A stretch of 64,000 nucleotides of DNA from Sagittula salina (GTDB lineage: Bacteria > Pseudomonadota > Alphaproteobacteria > Rhodobacterales > Rhodobacteraceae): contig NZ_JAGISH010000007.1 in assembly GCF_017813235.1 (NCBI RefSeq), positions 1 through 64,000 on the forward strand, given 5' to 3'. Below, in pieces: positions 27,628 through 35,408 of this stretch (position 1 is the stretch's first letter; every line of letters begins with the position of its first letter). The notes under the pieces are model-generated. The model was not told the origin of the DNA. It saw only the letters and a list, made by a program, of their open reading frames with translations, and did not search any database. Both the position numbers and the translations under genes were made by a program.

Positions 27628-27827
27628 GCAACCGCCTCCCAATCCAGCGCCGCTTCTTTAGCCGCCTTCCTCTGGTCCGCCTCGTCCACCACTTGGGCCG
27701 GGAAATGGATATCCACGTGGAATCCACCGTCTGCATTGACATGAACCGCCCCCGGAGTGAGGCCAGCGGCGACGATGGCCTTGATGGTGTTGCCGATAGA
27801 AGCTTGGGAGGGTTTTGCAGCGGGCAT
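27624..27827 (-). CDS. Small protein coupled to integrase
   Basis: A 67-residue protein (MPAAKPSQASIGNTIKAIVA at the start, then GLTPGAVHVNADGGFHVDIHF). Its TGA overlaps the integrase ATG (ATGA), so the two are co-translated. The place fits an excisionase or directionality factor, but the sequence is not a standard MerR-like Xis; the short helix followed by beta-type sequence is only suggestive. Function not assigned. Confidence 0.6.
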   Translation of the reverse strand: MPAAKPSQASIGNTIKAIVAAGLTPGAVHVNADGGFHVDIHFPAQVVDEADQRKAAKEAALDWEAVA

Positions 27828-27876
27828 GGTTGACGACTTTCGTATTTCCTCGCCGAATGGCGCGAGACGTTTCAGT

Positions 27877-27906
27877 GCCTGCGAGCAGCGGATGCTGCTC
27901 GCAGGC
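27877..27906. repeat. 13-bp-arm perfect inverted repeat upstream of small integrase partner
   Basis: Arms GCCTGCGAGCAGC (27877-27889) and GCTGCTCGCAGGC (27894-27906) with a GGAT centre, 50 bp upstream of the start at 27827. No T run follows on either strand. Candidate operator or leader hairpin of the integrase operon. Confidence 0.85.
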
Positions 27907-28140
27907 GGGAGTTGGGTCGCCTCCAAAAAACCGAAAAATGGTTTGGTTTGATTGCTGCTTCGCCGGTGCCGGAGCACTGCCGGAAGCCGTTTGAGGCAAG
28001 GTCTGGTTTCCGAGAGGTCCGTCAAGCCAGCGGCATTTATTGCCCTCTCTGGGCGGCTGATCGGGGAGGTGTGGCCATCTCTCGAGAGTTCCAGCCGAGG
28101 GCCCGGATGGCGGCCGAGGGTTTCCCCTCGACGCGGCTGG

Positions 28141-28445
28141 TTAGGGGAGCAAGGAAGCGGCCAATCGCTCAGCTTCTTTGAGCCGGAGGACCGCCCCAAT
28201 TCGGTCTGCCAGGGCGTTCAATGCCGTTTGGAGCACCCAGAGCGCATGTCCACGCTCCGTGGTTTCAGCCTCCTCCCAGCCGTCCGAGATGCAGCACTCG
28301 TCGTGGACGAACTACCTCCGAGTTTCGCTCTCGATCTCGACATCGAGGATCTGGGCGAGACGCCGCAGTGAAGCCACATTGCTTTTCGATAGGCTCCCCT
28401 GCGCCAGCGCTCCGTGCAGCGCGCCGCAATCGGGGGACGGCGGGA
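28141..28445 (-). pseudogene. Broken HTH-like gene, cut by IS and an in-frame TAG
   Basis: On the minus strand, one frame reads GSLSKSNVASLRRLAQILDVEIES, then TAG at 28312-28314, then continues for 56 codons (GWEEAETTERGHALWVLQTA, then LADRIGAVLRLKEAERLAASLL) to TAA at 28141. Before the TAG it resembles the end of a Cro/CI-type HTH; after it, a helical charged protein. The 5' part is lost at the IS5-family remnant near 28445. The join of both parts into one gene is inferred only from the shared frame and protein-like composition. Confidence 0.35.
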
Positions 28446-28450
28446 CCATC

Positions 28451-29372
28451 ATGACACCACCACCGAGCGGCAAACGCGGTCGGCAGCAGCAATTCAGCGA
28501 CGCCGCCATTCAGACCTGTCTGACCCTGAAAGTCCTGTTTGGCCTGCCGCTGCCGCAAACCACGGGCTTCGTGGAAAGCGTGTTTCGTTTGGTTGGGCTG
28601 GACTGGCAGGTGCCCGACTTCAGCACCTTGTGCCGTCGTCAGAAGATCCTGAATGTGAGCTTGCCATGTCGTGGCGGCACCGGCCCGCTCAGCCTCTTGA
28701 TCCCTTCCGTGACATCACTGCGTAATGCACTGCCGGGCATTGGACAGCACCGGCACCAAGGCGGAGGGCGAAGGCGAGTGGAATGCCCGCAAGCATGGTG
28801 GCCCCAAACGCCGGATATGGCGCAAGATACACCTCGGGATCGACGAGGAGACGTTGGAGGTTCGGGCCGTCGAGGTCACCACCAGCCCTGTCGGTGATGC
28901 GCCGATGCTACCGGAATTGCTCGCTCAAATCCCGTCTGGAAAGGACATCGGATCAGTGACCGCCGACGGGGCCTGCGACACGCGCAAAGGTCATGACGCG
29001 ATTGCCGCGCGAGGCGCCCATGCCGTCATCCCGCCCCGCAAAAACGCCAAATCATGGAAACCCGCCAGCGCCGGGGCCATCGCCCGGAACGAAGCGGTCA
29101 ACGCATCGCGATACCTGGGCCGTGCCCTGTGGCGGCGGTGGAGCGGATATCACCGCCGGAGCCGTGTCGAGAGCAAGATGAACTGCATCAAACTGCTCGG
29201 CCAATCCCTGATGGCACGAGACTTCGAACGGCAGGTCGCGGAAATCCAGCTCCGTGTCGCCGTGCTCAACCGCTACACCGCTCTCGGCATACCTGTCACA
29301 GAGGCTGCAGGCCAAATCCGTCCGGGGAAAGGGGAACTCTGCCCCTCAACTGATTTGTGCAACAAAGCCCCT
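28451..29372 (+). mobile_element. IS5-family remnant with intact right end
   Basis: The right end carries GATTTGTGCAACAAAGCCCC (29352-29371), the inverted form of a typical IS5-family terminus. No matching left end is seen; the transposase N terminus is cut to about PSGKRGRQQQFSDAA. The element lies inside the tRNA-Glu element and next to the broken HTH-like gene. Confidence 0.7.
28451..29372 (+). pseudogene. IS5-family transposase, truncated and interrupted
   Basis: Transposase sense begins at AIQTCLTLKVLFGLPLPQTTG (~28503), reaches GTGPLSLLI at ~28700, then about 40 bp of foreign sequence (28700-28740) separate it from DSTGTKAEGEGEWNARKHGG in a different frame. From there the DDE region is intact (DSTG, ADGACDTRK for the second Asp, YHRRSRVESKMNCIKLLGQ for the Glu region) to the end near 29322. 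So this copy lacks its first ~45 codons and has a frame-breaking insertion within the first catalytic motif. It is from the same broad family as the IS at 1-597 but clearly a different element. Confidence 0.8.
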
Positions 29373-30234
29373 CTTTGGCCGTTTTGAATTGTTCAAGTTG
29401 CTTGACCTGCTCTTGCAGCCGGAGGGTTCCGGTTCGTGGGCTACGCGGCCCCTCCTCCGGTAAGAGCATTCGATAAGGCTCATGTGGAGGAACCTCTGCT
29501 CCGTCCTCTTTGAAGCTTTCTTTCGGGGCCGTGAGAATGTTCTCCCTTACCCACATTGTCGCTTAAATCCCTGTAGGTAAGTTTCGGAACTTCGAATTCG
29601 TCTCGCTTCGCCGTCAAACGCATTCCTCTAACACGCTGGAACAGCACAGAACTTCCAGGACGAACAGCCCTCCAGGGCTGCGGACGTGGAGTTGCTCCGT
29701 GCAACATCACCAAGGTTTCGGAAGCGACTTTGGCTAAAGGGCCAGAGCAGAAAGAAAAAAGGCGCAAGAACCTGGTGTTTTTCGCGAATTTCGGAAGCGG
29801 AAGTCGGAAAAACCTGATAAATTACTGATTTTGCAGTGAAAAAATATTGCATCACAAAGGGCCAGAGGCGGCCTGGGTTCTTTCTCTTGGAACACTCCCT
29901 CCGGACCAGCGAGGATACTCACTGGACCAGCGCCCTGCTGCTTTGCGAAAGCTCCCATAAGTGTCGAGCTTTCAAAGCACAATTGGTGCGTTGATCTCGG
30001 CAAGAGAGACCTTTCCTTTGCTACTGGAACACTTTCTGGAACGCCATAAGTCATTGTTTGCAAGGAAAAACGAGGTCCTCTCGTAGACGGCGGCCGCTGA
30101 ACTGAGCCTTTTGAGGACAGACCGATTTTCGGCGCAAAACTCCCGTTGCCCCACTCGGTTGTGTTCGGGGCATTGTGGAATGTCACAAGTCATAGGCCAA
30201 GTTATTGAAATGGATGAAGATGTATGGACATTGG
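29373..30234. other. Unassigned right part of tRNA-Glu element
   Basis: 862 bp without a convincing gene. Three open frames of 86-150 codons on the minus strand (for example 29734-30186) show no recognisable domain, no good ribosome binding site and uneven composition. The part from about 29740 to 30250 is visibly richer in A and T than the surrounding chromosome. Short repeated phrases such as AAAGGGCCAGAG occur twice (about 29735 and 29858). It may be remains of former cargo. Confidence 0.5.
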
Positions 30235-30258
30235 GTTCTATTCCGATACGGGCTGCCA
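30235..30258 (+). other. Putative attR
   Basis: A 24-bp imperfect copy (21/24) of the tRNA-Glu 3' end ending in TACGGGCTGCCA. It stands alone without the rest of a tRNA, as expected for the distal attachment site of a tRNA-integrated element. Confidence 0.65.
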
Positions 30259-30343
30259 TTCATTCTCCGCATCGACAGATCTGCATTTAACCTCAACACG
30301 GGGGCAACGCTTGATCCGCTTGGCGCGCCCCGCAAAGGAAAAA

Positions 30344-30362
30344 GCCCCGCGCGCGGCGGGGC
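30344..30362 (-). terminator. Intrinsic terminator of the lipid A deacylase-like gene
   Basis: GCCCCGC (30344-30350) pairs with GCGGGGC (30356-30362); on the minus strand the stem is followed by TTTTTCCTTT. It lies 34 bp after the stop codon at 30397. Confidence 0.85.
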
Positions 30363-30396
30363 CTTCCATCTGTCAAATGCCGGGTGTCGCGTCGGG

Positions 30397-30918
30397 TCAG
30401 CGCGTCGGGAAGGACACGCGCAGGGCCACGGTTTCCATGCCGGGGTTGTCGTCGTAGATGCCCGCGTTGGACCGATGGTCATAGCTCAGCGCCATGCGCC
30501 AGCCGTTGCGGGCCTCCCAACCCAGTTCTACGCCGGACCGGAATTCCAGCGGCCCGCCAAGGTCGAAGCCGCCGTTGTCAAAATAAAGCCCCGGCATGGC
30601 ATGCAACTGGCCGTAGAAGGGTGTCATGCCGAAATTGACCGTGTAGGTGTGACCGAAGCCGACCCAGGTTTCGCCGTTCTCCGCAACCGAGAGGCCCACG
30701 GCCTCGCCGAAGGGGCCGCGCTTGTAGGGCAGGTCGTAGCGGAAGTAGATCTCGTTCATCGCGGAGGCGCGGCGTTCCAGAACCTGGCCCGCGGAAATCA
30801 TCACGCGGGGCTCGGCGTCGGTCTTGCCGAGGCAGCCGTTTGCGGTGCCGCAATGGTTCATGCTCATGTCAGTCAGGCCCAGCAAGAGCATTGCGACTGC
30901 GAAGGTTCCGTCTGCCAT
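30397..30918 (-). CDS. PagL-like lipid A 3-O-deacylase (acyloxyacyl hydrolase family)
   Basis: A 173-residue outer membrane beta-barrel-type protein. The N-terminal hydrophobic start (TFAVAMLLLGLTDMS) can be a signal peptide. Many alternating strands follow, and near the C terminus DHRSNAGIYDDNPGMET holds the His-x-Ser-Asn motif and the Glu that form the His-Ser-Glu catalytic triad of PagL. PagL removes the 3-O acyl chain from lipid A and thereby remodels the outer membrane. The ATG at 30918 follows GGGAG. It starts about 0.66 kb after the right end of the tRNA-Glu element. Confidence 0.8.
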   Translation of the reverse strand: MADGTFAVAMLLLGLTDMSMNHCGTANGCLGKTDAEPRVMISAGQVLERRASAMNEIYFRYDLPYKRGPFGEAVGLSVAENGETWVGFGHTYTVNFGMTPFYGQLHAMPGLYFDNGGFDLGGPLEFRSGVELGWEARNGWRMALSYDHRSNAGIYDDNPGMETVALRVSFPTR

Positions 30919-31042
30919 TTCCCGACTCCCGTTTTGCCTGTCGTTGATTGAACAGAATTGCCCGACTGTCCAGAGGGCGGGCGCGATTCGGGGGAAGCCG
31001 CCCGGCAGGCGCGGTTTCCCCGTCACGTTCAGCCGTCCAGGG

Positions 31043-32569
31043 TCATTCCTTGAACGGCGGGAAGCGATAGCGGTAGTTGGCTGCGTCCCAGTCCATGTGG
31101 TTGCGCACGTATTCCGTGGTGGCATCACGCGGCGGATTGTAGTCCCAGTGCTCTCCGGCGCCCGCCTCCATCGCGGCGTGCAGCGCGCGGCGGGACCGCT
31201 GCGTCCTCATCACGTTGTTGCGCAGGGTGGCGCTGTCCCAGCGCGCGGCGACCTCGGCGGCAAAGCCTGCCGCCGCCTCCGCATAGGCAGGGTCGTCGGC
31301 GAGGTTGACCCTTTCCAGCGGGTCACTGGCAATGTCGTACAGCAGCGGCGGATCAGGATCGCAATGGACGAATTTCAGGGGCCCGCGACGGATCATGTAG
31401 ACCGGCCAAGGCGTCATCTCGGCGCAGTATTCCCCGATGGCCTCGTCGATCGGATCGGCCTCTCCCCGCGCCAGTGGCATGAGTGATCGCCCGTCGATCG
31501 GCTCGCCCAGTATTTCCGTCGACCCGCCTGCGGCATCCAGGAAGGTCGGCAGCATATCGACCAGCGAGCAGGCATTGGGCGCTGCGCCCTCCGCCACCCC
31601 CGGCCCGGCCATCACCAGCGGGATGCGGGCGGAGTGTTCGAAGAAGGTCATCTTGAACCACAGCCCGCGTTCGCCCAGCATGTCGCCGTGGTCGGCGGTG
31701 ACGATGACCAGCGTGTTGTCCAGTTCGCCGATGTCCTCCAGCGCCTTCACCACGGCACCGACCTTCGTGTCGAAGTAGGTGACATTGGCGAGGTAGGCGC
31801 GCCGGGCGCGCCGGGTCTCCTCCTCCGAGAGCGGCTTGTACGACGCCTCGATCCCGTCCATCACCCGGCGCGACCCGGGGTCTTGCTGTTCGGGTTTCAG
31901 GACGAAGGCGGGCATGTCCACCGCATCGTCCGAATACATCTCCCAGAACTCGGGTTTCGCGACATAGGGGTCGTGCGGGTGAATGAAGCTGGCCACGAGG
32001 AAGAAGGGCGCCGCGTCACCCGCTAAGCGATCGCGGCCTCGGTCGATCAGCCAGCGGCGGGCGGCGAATTCCACCTCATCATCGTAATCCGTCTGATAGG
32101 TGGCCACCGCGACGCCGCTTTCCTTTACGGTCTGCATGTTGTGATACCACTTGTCGATGCGCTCGTCGGGGGCCTCCCAATCCGGGGTCCAGGCGAAATC
32201 GGCGGGGTAGATATCGGTCGTCAGCCGGTCCTGAAAGCCGTGCTTCTGGTCAGGGCCGACAAAATGCATCTTTCCTGACAGGCAGGTGCGATACCCCAGC
32301 GCCTTGAGGTAATGCGCAAAGGTTGGCGTAGAGGCGCGGAACTCAGAGGCATTGTCGTAGGCGGCGATCCGGCTGATGTGCTGCCCCGACATGAAGGCGA
32401 ACCGCGACGGTGCGCAAAGCGGAGAATTGCAGTAGGCGGCGTCGAAGCGCATGCCGCGCGCGGCGAGCGCGTCAATATGCGGGGTCTTCACTGTCGGGTG
32501 GCCGTAAGCGCCGACGAAATGCGGCGCGAGCTGGTCGGCCATGATGACGACGATATTGGGGGTCTTCAT
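31043..32569 (-). CDS. betC: Choline-sulfatase
   Basis: A 508-residue sulfatase. The N-terminal metal site is NIVVIMADQLAP; the formylglycine signature is CAPSR at 52-56 with Cys52 to be oxidised by a maturation enzyme; a second metal site is TADHGDMLGERGLWFKMTFF. The C terminus (NHMDWDAANYRYRFPPF) matches the choline sulfatase C-terminal domain. It releases choline from choline-O-sulfate, feeding glycine betaine synthesis or catabolism. No betA, betB or transporter is next to it, which differs from the usual bet operon. Confidence 0.93.
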   Translation of the reverse strand: MKTPNIVVIMADQLAPHFVGAYGHPTVKTPHIDALAARGMRFDAAYCNSPLCAPSRFAFMSGQHISRIAAYDNASEFRASTPTFAHYLKALGYRTCLSGKMHFVGPDQKHGFQDRLTTDIYPADFAWTPDWEAPDERIDKWYHNMQTVKESGVAVATYQTDYDDEVEFAARRWLIDRGRDRLAGDAAPFFLVASFIHPHDPYVAKPEFWEMYSDDAVDMPAFVLKPEQQDPGSRRVMDGIEASYKPLSEEETRRARRAYLANVTYFDTKVGAVVKALEDIGELDNTLVIVTADHGDMLGERGLWFKMTFFEHSARIPLVMAGPGVAEGAAPNACSLVDMLPTFLDAAGGSTEILGEPIDGRSLMPLARGEADPIDEAIGEYCAEMTPWPVYMIRRGPLKFVHCDPDPPLLYDIASDPLERVNLADDPAYAEAAAGFAAEVAARWDSATLRNNVMRTQRSRRALHAAMEAGAGEHWDYNPPRDATTEYVRNHMDWDAANYRYRFPPFKE

Positions 32570-32661
32570 GATGTCTCCTGGTGTGCGGGCGTGACGGAAA
32601 GGTATGTCGGCCCGCTCAGGGCGGCGGCTGGTACATCATGCATTTGCGGTGAAGGGACGTC

Positions 32662-32700
32662 ATGGCGCCATCCTTGCACCGGCTTCGGGTGCAACGCCAT
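32662..32700. repeat. Stem-loop in divergent betC/kinase spacer
   Basis: TTGCACC (32674-32680) pairs with GGTGCAA (32688-32694), and ATGGCG (32662-32667) with CGCCAT (32695-32700), leaving a 6-nt bulge. It sits between betC and the kinase gene and could be an operator or leader structure. Confidence 0.45.
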
Positions 32701-32829
32701 CGCTGATCCGTACAGTTTCAGACAAATCGTCGGCAGCGTCGGGCGTCGGTTAACCCAGCGCAAAGAGAAGCCTGCGAATGTCGCCAGAACGATGCCCGGC
32801 TCGGCGGGTGGCGAAGTCAGAGGTCCAGC

Positions 32830-33963
32830 ATGCCCCGTGTCCTGATCATCGATTCGAACGTTCAGCGTGCGCAGGCCACGGCCCAGCTGCTGCGCAGCCG
32901 GATGGGGGAGGGCGCGGGCAAACGGGTGCTGACAAGCCGCGGCGATATCGAGAACGCGCTGGAGCAGGCGGAACCGGCCGATTGCTATCTGATCGAGCAC
33001 CCTCTGGATGGGATCTCGGCCTTCGACGTCATGGAGCGGATTCTCGAAAACGATCCCTTTGCGGCGATCATCATGACCTCCGTCGGCGGGAAGGAGCAGT
33101 GCGCCATCCGTGCCCTGAAGCGCGGCGCGATGGATTTCTATGTCCGCAGCAATTTCACCGGTGCCGGGCTGGAGAGGGCGGTGCGGCACGCGGTGGACCG
33201 CGCTCTGCTGAAACGCCGGATCGAGGATCAGCAGGACAGCCTGCGCAGTTTTACCTACATGCTGGTACATGACCTGCGCGCGCCCTTGCGCTCTGTTCGG
33301 GGCGGTATCGCCATGCTGGAAGAAGACCTGCCATCCGACGTGGCCGGGCAGAATGCCGACACGATGCATTTCATCCGCGATGGCGCGGAACGAATGGATC
33401 GCCTGATCCTCGGGCTTTACCGGCTATGTCAGGTCGACAGCGCCCGCCTGCAGACTGCTCCGGTGGGTCTGGATGACATCGTGGCGGATTTGCGTGCGAC
33501 ATTGAGCGCGGACCTTGCCGCCCGCCACGGGTTGATTGTCGCGCGCGGCCCCCTGCCTGAGGTCCATGCCGATCGAATGCAGTTGTCGCTCCTGCTGCAG
33601 AACCTCGCGGCCAATGCGCTGAAGTTCAACCGATCGCAGGCCCCCAGGGTCGAAATCTCCTGTACGGAAACCGCCGCCGGCTGGCGCATCGAGGTGGCCG
33701 ATAACGGCATCGGTATCGCCCAAGAGGACGTGGCCAGAATTTTCGAACCTTTCCAACGGCTTCATCCGTCCGAAGCGTTCGAGGGGACGGGGCTGGGCCT
33801 CGCGACCTGCATGCGTATCGCGCGGCGCCACGGGGCGCGGCTGAACTGCCGGTCGGCATTGGGGGAGGGCACCGTCTTCACGCTGGAACTGCCGCGCCAG
33901 GCGGTCGAAGGCGGGCGGGCGGGATCGGCCGGGCCCGGCGCCACGACGGCGCGGGCCAGCTGA
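32830..33963 (+). CDS. Sensor histidine kinase with degenerate receiver domain
   Basis: A 377-residue soluble protein. Residues 1-125 have a receiver fold (VLIIDSN, LIEHPLDG, MTSVGGKEQ) in which the phosphoacceptor Asp is replaced by Glu56. The HisKA domain follows with His147 in VHDLRAPLRSV, then an HATPase domain with NLAANALKFN, DNGIGIA and GTGLGLATCMRIA. There is no membrane segment, so the input is cytosolic. Such kinases pass phosphate to an unlinked regulator; none is encoded next to it. The last 25 residues are Gly/Ala-rich and probably disordered. Confidence 0.88.
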   Translation: MPRVLIIDSNVQRAQATAQLLRSRMGEGAGKRVLTSRGDIENALEQAEPADCYLIEHPLDGISAFDVMERILENDPFAAIIMTSVGGKEQCAIRALKRGAMDFYVRSNFTGAGLERAVRHAVDRALLKRRIEDQQDSLRSFTYMLVHDLRAPLRSVRGGIAMLEEDLPSDVAGQNADTMHFIRDGAERMDRLILGLYRLCQVDSARLQTAPVGLDDIVADLRATLSADLAARHGLIVARGPLPEVHADRMQLSLLLQNLAANALKFNRSQAPRVEISCTETAAGWRIEVADNGIGIAQEDVARIFEPFQRLHPSEAFEGTGLGLATCMRIARRHGARLNCRSALGEGTVFTLELPRQAVEGGRAGSAGPGATTARAS

Positions 33964-34083
33964 GTCGGGCAATCCGCGTGCCTTGCGGGACGTATCCCGC
34001 GGCAGGCCCCCGCGCACCTGTCACCCCCGCCTTGTAACTCCGGCCATGATGCTTAGAATAGCACCCAACCCAGAGACCGTCAG

Positions 34084-34109
34084 GCGGCCCGCAAGCGTGG
34101 CCGCTTTTT
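34084..34109 (+). terminator. Terminator-like hairpin directly before gcrA
   Basis: GCGGCC (34084-34089) and GGCCGC (34099-34104) followed by TTTTT, ending 15 bp before the gcrA ATG. There is no room for a promoter downstream of it, so gcrA transcripts must cross it. Confidence 0.65.
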
Positions 34110-34124
34110 CAGTAGGATACTTCG

Positions 34125-34703
34125 ATGTCGTGGACCGATGAACGCGTAGAACTGCTCAAGAAGATGTGGTCGGAGGGCCAATCGGCCAGCCAGATCGCCA
34201 AGGAACTGGGTGGCGTGACGCGCAACGCGGTGATCGGCAAGGTGCACCGCCTCGGCCTGTCGAACCGCGCTGGTGCCGCGCCCGCCCCGGAGACGAAGCC
34301 GGAGCCTAAACCGGCTCCCGCCGCCGCAAAGCCGAAGCCCGCGCCGAAGCCGGTCGAGGCAAAGCCCGAATCCAGACCGGAGCCTGCTCCGGTCGCCGCG
34401 GCACCCTCGCCATTGCCCGCGCGCAAACAGATCATCCCGGCGGGCCAGCCGTTGCCGCCGCAGCCCTCGGCCAACGAGATCAGCCCCGAGGCGCTGGCCA
34501 AGGTCAGCGAAGTGGAGAAGAAGGCGAAGAGGCTCACCTTGATGGAACTGACGGAGCGCACTTGCAAGTGGCCCGTGGGTGACCCCGCGACAGAGGATTT
34601 CTGGTTCTGCGGTCTGCCCGTGCAGCAAGGAAAACCCTACTGCGAGGCGCATGTGGGGGTGGCGTTCCAGCCAATGTCCTCGCGTCGCGACCGCCGCCGC
34701 TGA
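34125..34703 (+). CDS. gcrA: Cell cycle regulator GcrA
   Basis: A 192-residue transcription factor. Residues 1-45 form the DNA-binding domain (MSWTDERVELLKKMWSEGQS then IAKELGGVTRNAVIGKVHRL). Residues ~50-125 are a Pro/Ala/Lys-rich linker. The C-terminal part (ELTERTCKWPVGD and FWFCGLPVQQGKPYCEAH) is the region that contacts sigma70 and contains a Cys/His set. In Caulobacter GcrA acts with CcrM methylation at GANTC. A GAGTC at 33962-33966 is upstream and a GAATC at 34740-34744 is downstream; their role here is unknown. Confidence 0.95.
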   Translation: MSWTDERVELLKKMWSEGQSASQIAKELGGVTRNAVIGKVHRLGLSNRAGAAPAPETKPEPKPAPAAAKPKPAPKPVEAKPESRPEPAPVAAAPSPLPARKQIIPAGQPLPPQPSANEISPEALAKVSEVEKKAKRLTLMELTERTCKWPVGDPATEDFWFCGLPVQQGKPYCEAHVGVAFQPMSSRRDRRR

Positions 34704-34714
34704 ACCGTCCCGCA

Positions 34715-34743
34715 TCGGGAAAACGAATGTCGGGAAAACGAAT
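34715..34743 (+). repeat. Short tandem repeat after gcrA
   Basis: TCGGGAAAACGAAT occurs twice in direct repeat with 15-bp period (34715-34728 and 34730-34743), immediately before the gcrA terminator. Confidence 0.85.
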
Positions 34744-34769
34744 CGCGCCGAGGGTCTCGGCGCGATTTT
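34741..34769. terminator. Intrinsic terminator after gcrA
   Basis: 12-bp arms AATCGCGCCGAG (34741-34752) and CTCGGCGCGATT (34756-34767), loop GGT, followed by TT. It separates gcrA from the convergent cytochrome gene. Confidence 0.9.
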
Positions 34770-34829
34770 GCGTTTCAGCGTCAGCCTCCCTCAGATTCGA
34801 TGCCGACCGGTTCCAAACCAACTCCCGCC

Positions 34830-35408
34830 CTATTCGGGTCCGCTGATCTCCAGCACGGTCCTGCCGTACCAGTCAGCCACGGCACGGATTTCCTCGTCGG
34901 TCATTTCGGCGGCGATCTCGGACATGATCTCGTGCGTGCGCTTGCCGTTGCGGAATGCCTTCAGCTGCGTGTCGATGTAGATGTTGACCTCTCCGGCGAG
35001 GTTCGGCGCCTCCGCCAGCAGCGCGATGCCGTCCGCCCCGTGGCAGGCTGCGCAGGCCTCCGGCGCATCCTCCGCGCTCACCCCCTCGGGCAACGCGGCC
35101 GTCGCGGTATGGCTGGCGTACCAGGCCGCGACATCCGCGATCTGCTCTTCCGAAAGGCCACCGGCGACCACGGACATCATCTCGTGCTCCCGCGCCCCGG
35201 TCTTGAAGGCCATTAGCTGCGATTCAAGGTATGCCGCCGGTTCGCCGCCGATGTTCGGGGCGATAGGGATCTGCGCCTTGCCATCGAGCCCATGGCAGGT
35301 GCGGCACATGTTCGCGACCTTGCGCCCCGCTTCCGCGTCAGCGGCCAGCGCGGGGGTGCCCCCGGCGAGCGTCAGCCCGCCGAGGAAGGTCAGTACCAGA
35401 GGCCTCAT
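34830..35408 (-). CDS. Di-heme cytochrome c (c4-like)
   Basis: A 192-residue periplasmic protein with a signal peptide (LTFLGGLTLAGGTPALA) and two c-heme sites, CRTCH (35-39) and CAACH (119-123). Both halves have the IPIAPNIGGEPAAYLESQL/LAEAPNLAGEVNIYIDTQL repeat with EMM/EIM axial Met residues, typical of cytochrome c4-type tandem domains. Its start overlaps the stop of the PQQ-type dehydrogenase gene by 4 bp, so it is the likely electron acceptor of that enzyme. Confidence 0.9.
   Translation of the reverse strand: MRPLVLTFLGGLTLAGGTPALAADAEAGRKVANMCRTCHGLDGKAQIPIAPNIGGEPAAYLESQLMAFKTGAREHEMMSVVAGGLSEEQIADVAAWYASHTATAALPEGVSAEDAPEACAACHGADGIALLAEAPNLAGEVNIYIDTQLKAFRNGKRTHEIMSEIAAEMTDEEIRAVADWYGRTVLEISGPE

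Larger units (their letters stand above)
26418..30258. mobile_element. Miniature tRNA-Glu-integrated element, decayed
   Basis: About 3.8 kb bounded by the tRNA-Glu 3' end and an imperfect copy of it. It contains, from left: a 12-bp-arm inverted repeat, an integrase with an internal TAG, a 67-residue partner gene overlapping it by 4 bp, a 13-bp-arm inverted repeat, a broken HTH-like gene with an internal TAG, an IS5-family remnant and about 0.9 kb of unassigned, partly AT-richer sequence. No cargo gene with a known function is left. Confidence 0.7.

Noticed and set aside
29734..30186. 150-codon open frame in the tRNA-Glu element (minus strand)
   Set aside because: No ribosome binding site, no domain, uneven composition; treated as part of the unassigned region.
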